A stretch of DNA of 64,000 nt from Tenodera sinensis (lineage: Eukaryota; Arthropoda; Insecta; Mantodea; Mantidae), in NCBI GenBank assembly GCA_030765045.1, contig CM060965.1, positions 149,506,874 through 149,570,873 of the forward strand, written 5' to 3'. Numbering within the stretch: position 1 is the stretch's first letter; each line of letters starts with the position of its first letter. The notes under the pieces were generated by a model. That model was given only the letters and a program-made list of their open reading frames with translations. It was not told where the DNA came from and made no database searches. Position numbers and translations under genes: made by a program. Positions 55,925 through 64,000 of this stretch are shown piece by piece.

Positions 55925-57960
55925 GAGTGGGCTGGCTGTCGAAACCCCAATCACAATTTTCAGTACTAAGAAGAATGGTAGAAAGAGCCTTGGAAAAGAA
56001 ATTTCAATATTTCGTCGAGTTATCAGATTTTCAGCGTGGATTTATGCCTACACCAGGTGCATAAATAAATTCTTCTTTAATTAACAACTGTTTACAGGAT
56101 GCCAAAACCAAAGATAAAGACTACACCTTAGTCTTGCTTGACGTCTCTAAGGCATTTGGCACAATAGGACATACAATTTCACATTGCTTAAAATGTTTAT
56201 TTTAAATCTTCTTACAGATAATTCTATACTAATTGAAACGGATGCTGTAACACGCACTAAAATACTCATACGGAACAGAGGAGTACCTCAGGGCTCATCT
56301 TTATCACCGCTACGTTTCAACATAGCCATTGATTTCGTTTTCTCCGAACGAATGGCTATGATCTGTTGTCTATCCATGGTTGTTGTTGTAGTGTTTAACG
56401 CCCGCTTTTACTACTACGGCACCGCAGGCGGTGACACTGATGATACATGGAATGAAGATGGAGCTCCGGTGGAATGAGATGGCGGGGGAAACCGGAGCAC
56501 CCGGAGAAAACCCACCCTGACACCGCTTCGTCCACCACAAATACCACATGCGGGTCCCTGGGATCGAACCCGGGCCGCCTAGGTGGTAGGCGAGCGTGCT
56601 AACCGCTCGGCCACGGCGCCGCCGCTATCCATGGTAATAACCCAGTTCCCAACTTACAAAATTTGTCCATGTTTTAATTTTGCAGATGATAGGATTAAAA
56701 ATAAAGTTTCTGGTGGAACTACGGTGAGCTTGGTTCATCAATACCTCTTAACGGATGTCTCTCCTTGAATGTAGATAAATAAAAGGCTATAGTAATTCAA
56801 AATGGAGGGCTAAAGAATACAGTTAAAACAACTATGAATGAATTATCTATAGCTTCAACAGATAAAAATGGGAAAATAGAAGTACCTTGGTGTAGTAATA
56901 TTTACAGAGGAAATTCAACTCGATCGGAAGAAAATTCTAACTGATCAGAATGAAAGCGTCAGAAAACTAGTTACTTCTGCTCTACTCAGACCTGAGGACA
57001 AATTAAGTGTACAAATCAATATATTTGGCCAACAATATATCCCTTACAATGTGCTCCTCTGTCACAATTTAAAAAAGGTTTCATAAATTATTTAGACAGA
57101 ATTATCAAAATTGCAGTCAAAGAAATTGTTTGGATACCAACTGACAGCCCGGCACTGTGTTACATACTCCAAAAGTATAGAATTGGGAGCGATGGAAGCA
57201 TCGCGGGAAGCAATCAGCAATACATACATTTCTGGGAAGTCTACAAAAAGTGTAGAACAAGCATCTTCAATATACTTGAACGAGAAATTTTACCAGTGAA
57301 ATAAATTTCTATTTGGAACATCTGGGTCTCCCACCTTAAAGTCCACTACATGCTGAACAACTAAGAGTGGTCTAACATCGTCAGCAGTTTTTTAAATGGA
57401 AAGACCTCCCACAAAAAGGAATCGGTGTTACACTATTTTCAGAATGGACAAAATGTAATTCCCGGATCTTCACTAAACATGGTTTATACTATTCAAAGTG
57501 GATTAATGCAATTAGTAGCCGCAGTAAGGAATATTCCAGGTAAAAGTGAAGCAAATCGTTGCCGTGCTTGCAACAAGATAGAAACCCTGCCGCATGTACT
57601 TGGTTTTTGTTATAAAGGATAATTGATGCAGAATAACAGATATCACAGAGTGCGTAGCTACGTTGCAAACAAACATGAGGCCTATGAAGAAGTAGTCTGC
57701 ACATCTACTATTGGGTCCATTAAGAGGGCAGGTATTGTACTCCTAGACAGATATCACAACAAAGGATACATCATTGGCTCAACAATTACATTTGAAATGG
57801 ATACTGAACAAATTTTGCAGGTTGGTAAACGAAGAAAGCAGCACTATGAGCCTTACTGTGATTATCTGGGAACCAAATACAACATTAAAAATTTAGAAAT
57901 TATTGCATCATTTTCGGTGCACGAACTAAAATAGCAAAATTTGTAGTAAATATGTTCAAG
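55925..57960 (+). pseudogene. R2-like LINE (RT plus endonuclease-type C-terminus), broken
   Basis: RT motifs appear in order across shifted frames: QRGFMPTPG (about 56030), LLDVSKAF with the first catalytic Asp at 56140, GVPQGSSLSPLRFNIAIDF (about 56280-56336), and FADD at 56679-56690. Later come AVKEIVWIPTDSPALCYIL (about 57113), the zinc motif CRACNKIETLPHVLGFC (57561-57611) and a segment with RYHRVRSYV and YIIGSTITFEMD (to 57934). A C-x2-C-x7-H-x4-C motif after RT is typical of R2/R4-type LINEs with a restriction-like endonuclease. The copy is 5'-truncated, frameshifted and split by a SINE. Confidence 0.8.
56381..56624 (-). mobile_element. full-length SINE family B inside the R2-like LINE
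   Basis: An 11-bp duplication CTATCCATGGT flanks it at 56370-56380 and 56625-56635. The minus strand starts GGCGCCGTGGCCGAGCGG (Leu/Ser-tRNA-like, A box), has B box GGGTTCGATCCC, and continues through the full family B body to a (TTG)n/(CAA)n end. This is the reference full-length copy in the window (244 bp), and it shows that the other B copies are 5'-truncated. Confidence 0.95.
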
Positions 57961-58880
57961 AAATTTGAGTCATATATTATATACTGAATAGCCCAAATCT
58001 TGAAAACTATATTTTATGCTAAGACACTTTAAAAAACCATTGCTATATATATACAGAACCTAACAGATAAGCTGAATTTTTTTTTTGTTTAGTTCAACTG
58101 ATAAGTAGGCTGTACCTTTTGGTAACAATTTATGAGCAGCTATTCTCATAGATTTCCTCTCATTGGAGTAGCTGACATGTTTCATCTTAAACTATGCTGC
58201 GTTTCTTTCATATATTAGATTTGGATATATCTAAATTTATCTAGTTTTATAGTTTGTACAAACAACCAGACTACCAGTTTTGCCGCACTATGCTCTAAAA
58301 TGTCGATTAATTTTGATTATGATTTGTGCATAAGACATCAACGAGACAGTACATCGGATGTTTCAAAAATGCGTACTGTGTTGTGGGCATATCTAAATTT
58401 AGGCAACAATCACTCCAATAACCTTCATCATATCAAATAAAATATTTAAGCAGTTATTATTTCAGGTTATTGAATAATTGGCGTTCATGAAAAATAATCA
58501 GCTTTTTAAAATATTTAAAATATGTATTGGAGTATAAAACCTGAAACAAGTTTACATAAGTAAGTTTGCACTTTAATTAATGAAGCCAATTATCAAATAT
58601 GTTATACCTGTAACTCAATGAAAATCCATTTGAAATTTTAAAATATTTGCAGGATTAATTCTTTTGCAAACTTTATTGTTGAAATATAGATGTGTTAAAG
58701 GTGAAACTAATATTACACTAAATCCGTGTTATTAATGACAAAGTTTCAGCATCTCTGTTCATTCCTGTATATGTTTGGAACGTTTCATATACAATATATT
58801 TTTCTCTGCACCTCTTAATGTGCAAAGTAATGTACATATATTCAACAAACGGCATTTTAATACACATTTTATCCAACGGT
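57961..58880. other. unassigned AT-rich sequence
   Basis: The first 100-200 bases may be the LINE 3' untranslated region. The rest is featureless. Confidence 0.35.
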
Positions 58881-59210
58881 TTATTAAAAAAAAAAAAAAA
58901 TAAATAAAAATAAACTAACGCCGTAGCGCAACAGCCCTTTCACAGGCGTCATGAGTGGGGTGCAGTATTAGGGGTGGGACGTGGTCAGCCACCGGTCTCT
59001 CCTGAGGGTTATGCCGTCTTTGCAACCAGGAGCCACACTTCTCAATTAAGTAGCTCCTCAATTGGTCCTTCAGGAGCCTAACGAGAATGAGTTTACACCG
59101 GACCAGGTCTCCTAGCAGCAGAAAATCCCAACGCCAATACCGGGAACTGAACTAGGTTTCCCACTTGATAAGCAGCAGTGCTACGACTGTTCTAAGGAGA
59201 CGACCTTGTT
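58881..59210 (-). mobile_element. tRNA-derived SINE, family A
   Basis: Shares GTAGCGCAACAGCCC, GGCGTCATGAGTG, GGTGCAGTATT, GGTGGGACGTGGTCAGC, AGTAGCTCCTCAATTGGTCC and GAGCCTAACGAG with 2270-2602 (plus-strand words). The head is on the right (minus-strand CCTAGTTCAGTTCCC as a decayed B box). It has lost about 50 bp (the AAGGGCC...CTCTGCCC region) and adjoins an A-rich run on the left. Confidence 0.85.
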
Positions 59211-59649
59211 CAGAAAGATGCCCTATCTAACATAGGGACATAAAAGTATGTTGGTTTCAAAGTAGTTCTTAAACAGAATTGAAATAGTATACAGTACACT
59301 AAGGTGGTCTGAAGTCTTTCACAGTTTACAAAAGCAGGTGTTAAAATAATAAAATTTAGTATTTTGTTACACTGCTGAGTTGAACTTCAAAGGAGATAAC
59401 AAAAACGAAAAGAAAAGGAAATTTCAATTATTTTTATATCTATGCACAATGAGTATTCCATTTATTTTCTTTTTTTATGTATCTATGATAGCACTAATGC
59501 AATAATATACAGAGCACAGATAATAACAATGAGACAAATAAGCCATTTGAATACGTATGTAAATTTTATTTTAAAATAAAAATAAAATGCCTGCGTGTAC
59601 ATCATTGTGTTTATATTCACATCACACTTAAGTTAACAAGCGACGGGAA
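59211..59649. other. unassigned AT-rich sequence
   Basis: Nothing recognised. Confidence 0.35.
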
Positions 59650-59944
59650 ATTAAATTAATACTGTCGTATTATATTGCAGGGAAGCAGCTTTCATCCACG
59701 GAAGAAGACAGCTTATTAAAAGAGATAGACGGATGCCTGGCTCTTCGGCAACCCACCAAACGGTATTGTGAAGTGTGCGGCCGACTACAGGAGCGGCAAT
59801 GATTCTCATCACGTGTGCAGCTTTGGTGCTTCGTAGCGCGGAGGATTGCGGATTCGAGTCCCACCTTGGGCCTGAGTGTAAATTGTTATGTGTGTGAGTA
59901 AATGTGGAAAAACAATAGCAAAGTGGGAAACAAAAGTAATAAAA

Positions 59945-59990
<46 letters not shown>
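59650..59990 (+). mobile_element. possible SINE with tRNA-like B box and GA tail
   Basis: A B-box-like GCGGATTCGAGTCCC at about 59848-59862 follows GGTGCTTCGTAGCGCGG (A-box-like). The downstream A-rich sequence ends in (GA)n. Only one copy is present in the window, so its extent is a guess. Confidence 0.45.
59948..59987. repeat. (GA)n microsatellite
   Basis: About 20 uninterrupted GA units. Confidence 0.95.
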
Positions 59991-62194
59991 ATTATTTCAA
60001 GAACAATTATATATGTTAAAAAAACTATTTTGTATCGGTAGATACCCATAGCAATTGTATAAATTGCTGGTTCCAACTAAGTATGAACATTTTTATCATT
60101 AGGAATTTGACATTGTGGCAAATGAATCACAATAATTGAACATCTTCGGTGCAAAGCGTAAGTAATGAATGTAAGCAAATTTCTATCAATAGTACTTGTG
60201 CTCCGTCGTAGTGGTAGAAATAATGGAATTTTGCAATATCATAAGAATATTCGTAACTTATGTATGCATAAAACTGTTATATCAAAGGAAGGGAAAACGT
60301 TAAGAAAGGAAAATTAGTGGTAATAATGTGCTTAGGAGTACACCTTCAGCCTCTTTCGTAGTAGTGTCTTCAACATCATTGGACAGCTATTCCTATTATA
60401 AGTCCGTGAAACATTTTAAGGCTTAACAACCTAACTACCCAACACATCATGGTAATTGTGGCAATAGAGATAGAAAGTGTCCAAGTTTCCTTTATAATGA
60501 AAGCCCACGCTGAATTGCCATGGTTTATCGCTAGGTGGCAGCAGTTATCAATAGTGCCCATTGTTGGATCGGACGCACTGGACATGAAAATAGCCTACCA
60601 CGATCACCCGTTTTAACTCCGTGAACCTTTTCCTGTAAGGATTTCTGAAGGACATTGTCTATCTACCAGCTAGTCTTCAGAGGTTGCTACGGATTACAGC
60701 TGACTTGGCTATGGCCAGTCGTGACATACTGGAGGTGTATGGGAGAAGATGAATTATCGCATAGATATTAGCCATATAAGCAAGGGTGGCCATATTGAGC
60801 ATTTGTAAGGTGTAACCAGCAAGCACCAAAATTTGCAGGTTTCTTCTTTCTTTTGGAGTAAGATGATTTGCTATCGTTCGCGTAATGTCGTAGTTGTGCA
60901 TTTTTAAAGTGTTTTACAGACCTCAGAATAAACCTGCATAGTTGAATAATGAAGAATAATGGTAATGCTACATTTCCTATGACTAATGATATGTGTTAAC
61001 ATAACATACGAGTACTCATAAGCAAGAAAGCTCCACTGTAAACGTTTGACCAGTACATCCTTCAAATCTATGCTCACTGGCTGGTCCATTTAATGCAATT
61101 ACATCAAAGTAGCGACACAGAAATATTTCTGCACATTTCTGCTACCGGACAATGGTTTGCTTCAAGAAGTGACAGTTATGTATTGCATCCTTTTACACTA
61201 ATTTATCAGCTTATCTTAATTTATCTTTGCTGCTGAATATTTTTGTCTGCCATTCTTTATTGAAAATCAATTTTGGTGCTGATTCTTAAATCAGTGTAAC
61301 GCAGAAATTACTTAAAATTTTATTTTTCATATTTTAGATTGGCAATATGTTTACCATGGAGTACGCGCCATACAAGTCCACAAAAATGAGGTAATGTCAA
61401 AGAAGCAGCTAAAAGTGCCCTAAATGCATTAAATGAAAATTGGCTTAAGAGACACTGCTAACCAAACGAATTGTATTTTAAACAATCTCCTATATTTAAT
61501 AAGAACAACACGTAACATACAATAACGAGCTTTAAAGGACGTGCCATGTTACACTACGAATTACATAAGATACATCAAGGCGCAATTGTGACGCGAAGTG
61601 AAACATAAAATTACATTTTAAACATTAGACGGTTTGTGGCTTGGTCATCCCGCAGAATCACAAATTACACCAACAAAACCTGCCCACATTATCACGACTT
61701 CTAAAGCCGTAAATATTACATATGTGCTAAATTATAAACTGGGTTCGCAGTTTGTAAAGCCATTAATAAATAATTTATGGCTCGAAGCTAAAAAAGAGCA
61801 CTTGCAGTGGAAAATTAACATAATGAACTTGAAGGGAAAGAGGCAAATAGAACTTTGATGGTTTCAACCTGCGCCACAAATCACATACCTGTAAATAACA
61901 ACAACACACAGACACGCACAAGAAAGCTGAGAACAAATAGCCGTCAAGGCAAATGAAAACCCAACAGCTCCAAGTTTCCCTCCAGCGTCTATAAATCCAA
62001 TGTACAGGAGGGAAAAATATGAGACAGTGGCTGCTTCTTACCTCAGACTGGTATGGCTGCGGATGCACATTTTGAAGTTCTCGCAGTGTTTGGTCTTCTG
62101 CATAGTCTCCGATGGATGTAATGTTATAAATCGTACTGGGTAAATGGATAAGAATGGGGATCTATTTTTGGCTGATTGGATTAACCTCAGAGAA
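59991..62194. other. 2.2 kb without recognisable genes
   Basis: AT-rich; open frames are short and match nothing recognised. Confidence 0.45.
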
Positions 62195-62560
62195 GAACGA
62201 CCGGAATAGCTCAGGTGGTAACGCCTGCATCGGGAGGTCGTGGTTTCTATTCTTGCGATCGACCTTCCTGACTTTGGGTTTTTTTTCAGTGTTTTTTCCA
62301 GGTCACTCAGGCGAATGCTGGGAAAGATATTTGTCTTACACCCCCGCATCACTATCCTTCATTTTATTCTCTCTGTCCTGTCTTTCCAGGTTGTGTCAGT
62401 AGGGTCGCCGGTAGAATGCGCTGCTGTGCAGCTTGCGCATTGGAAATACGGTGTTCGGCTGAGGGGATGTGCTGAGTTCAGTTAGTCGCCCGCCAGGGAT
62501 TATAATTGATTAGCCGCCTTCTGTGACGACCTGGGACTTCGTCAGGCTGAAGAACTTCCT
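62195..62560 (+). mobile_element. tRNA-derived SINE, family C
   Basis: Head: CCGGAATAGCTCAGGTGG, TAACGCCTGCATCGGGAGG, and B-box-like TCGTGGTTTCTATTC. Body: TTTTTTTTCAGTG, TCACTCAGGCGAATGCTGGG, CTTTCCAGG and GAATGCGCTGCTGTGCAGC, as in the 53.74-kb copy. Confidence 0.8.
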
Positions 62561-62940
62561 GCAGATATTAGGCACACGTCGTAGTAGTTCTCTGCCTGTG
62601 CTGGTTCTGGCCACATGTAGGGTACTTTCATATCATCCTTCCTCCCGGGGTCTGACGCACAATAAGCCATCTACTGACGTGCCGGAACTCCCTCCGTGAT
62701 GGACAAGGGAAGACAAGAAGCTCAGTGGAGAGGAAGGACTTCTTGCCGTGGATATTGCACCACTGACGGTCGTTGACGTCGGGTATACAGTTGTAGAAGA
62801 GGTATGGGATATATGGAAGACTCAAATGAGCAAGTTTGTGAATGATTTATTCACTTTACATATCATACCCGCACAAAAAGCTATTCTTCGCAATCAGCAC
62901 AAAGGAAATTATAACCGGTACTTTGCATTATAGGAAACGT
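62561..62940. other. unassigned sequence
   Basis: May hold the distal part of the preceding SINE; no gene recognised. Confidence 0.35.
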
Positions 62941-62952
62941 TCCGTCTCAAAT

Positions 62953-63107
62953 AAAAACCCCTAGCGCAACAGCCCATGAAGGGCCATGACCTGGCACCCA
63001 GCCGTTGTGTCCCCCACCTCTGCCCACTAAAGGCGTTATTGGTGGGTGCAGTACTGGAGGGTGGGACGTGGTCATCAGCCCGAGCCAACTGAGCTACGGA
63101 GGTGGTC
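62953..63107 (-). mobile_element. internally deleted SINE family A with target duplication
   Basis: A 12-bp repeat TCCGTCTCAAAT flanks it at 62941-62952 and 63108-63119. The minus strand starts CCACCTCCGTAGCTCAGTTGG (quoted from its first 20: CCACCTCCGTAGCTCAGTTG), an intact A box, but then jumps to the family A body (GACCACGTCCC), so the B box and about 180 bp are missing. It ends at GGGCTGTTGCGCTAGGG and an A-rich tail. Confidence 0.9.
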
Positions 63108-63119
63108 TCCGTCTCAAAT

Positions 63120-64000
63120 GCTAACATTAAACTGTTCTGCTTGAAGCAGTGATGATATTAACATTTTCTATTCCTGCCTCTTGCGTCTTTAACTAGTCAT
63201 ATTGCAACGGGTCTGTTAGGAGTTACTCGTAGAGCGATGTGTGGTGAGTTAGCCTTTAACCCTATCCATACCATCCTGCTTGTCCACGGAGGGAGCAGTA
63301 CAGAGTAACCCTACCTCTGTCTCTGTCACGGCAGATGGTAATAGCCTGTCAACTAGTTTAGCTGCTTATTAAGGGACACTGGGAGTGAAATTTTGGTCAA
63401 AATTGTCAAAAAGTCGAACATTGTTTTTTTTTTACCGTAAAATTTTCCTGGAACACCTGTGCATTTAGATCAGCTAACATTTTTCATATCCCCCACTCCA
63501 TGTGGTCATTACGACCCTTTCAAATAGTGCTCTTCCCTTAACGTACACAGGGTGTTCCTATACATATAAAAGCCTGTTTTTCTCAAATCTACATTTCTGC
63601 ACATTTCAAAAGAAGGTCGCGCCTGAGTTTTGATTCAAATTCAATGAAAATTTCCAAAAGTATTCATGAATGGCAGCTAAACAAAACTATGATTTAATAT
63701 TGATGTTATCATTAACATGAATTCCAAAAACATTTTTTTTGTATGAAAAAAAAAATCAATAATTTTTAAGATTAAATTTTCTTTGTTATTAAAAAACTGT
63801 GCAGCATAATCAGCAAACTTATTTGAAATATATCTTCACACAATTGTTACCCATGTTTTAGAGTACAATGCCAATATAAATGAATTTTGAGAAGTCAATA
63901 GACGCGAGCTACATTTTGAAAATGTGCCTATTAAATTCATAAAATAATTTATATATCGTAAACGAATTACCCAATTGTAATGAAATTTGGTGTACCTTCT
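63120..64000. other. unassigned AT-rich sequence
   Basis: No gene or known element seen to the end of the window. Confidence 0.4.

Overview
The window looks like repeat-dominated, AT-rich DNA from a large arthropod genome, most likely an insect. The signs are many tRNA-derived SINEs, Jockey-like and R2-like LINE remains, hAT and mariner remains, an insect-type Ty3/Gypsy element, long CA/TG, GA, TTTA and AAT tracts, and a TATA/TCAGT core promoter. A polyneopteran such as a cockroach, termite or cricket is a guess from the repeat style. No confident host protein-coding gene was found. The only long intact reading frame is the Gag-Pol polyprotein of a retrotransposon.

Layout. 1-10 kb: a polypurine tract, SINEs, two LINE fragments and a roughly 1.3-kb inverted repeat pair (about 2.1-3.4 kb and 8.3-9.7 kb), the first arm interrupted by a SINE with a clear target-site duplication. 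10-17 kb: mostly unassigned AT-rich DNA with SINEs and copies of two dispersed repeat families. 17.3-25.9 kb: the centrepiece, a 7.9-kb LTR retrotransposon (minus strand, 783-bp LTRs that look identical, 4-bp target duplication) inserted in a roughly 670-bp inverted-repeat DNA element. A second, uninterrupted copy of that element at 46.75-47.42 kb shows the empty site. 26.2-29.2 kb: a 1.1-kb TTTA tract and a 65-bp minisatellite of 16 copies. 29.7-30.5 kb: a LINE-like 3' fragment downstream of a sequence that reads as a heat-shock-type promoter (HSE, TATA, Inr). 31-38 kb: hAT transposase remains split by a SINE, a detached hAT-like end, and SINEs. 38.9-42 kb: a long foldback element, a 124-bp tandem repeat and a 1.4-kb inverted-repeat element. 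44-48 kb: a dispersed repeat carrying a TG tract, a broken mariner-like element and the intact DNA element. 49-64 kb: more SINEs, a possible first exon of a THAP-type zinc-finger protein at 54.43 kb, and a broken R2-like LINE split by a SINE.

The window is best read as a record of nested transposition. Four SINE families (A-D, plus weaker types) and several insertions have target duplications that can be read directly. The LTR element is the youngest large insertion and is almost intact, but its RNase H appears to lack one catalytic aspartate. All family assignments come from reading motifs by eye; no database was searched.
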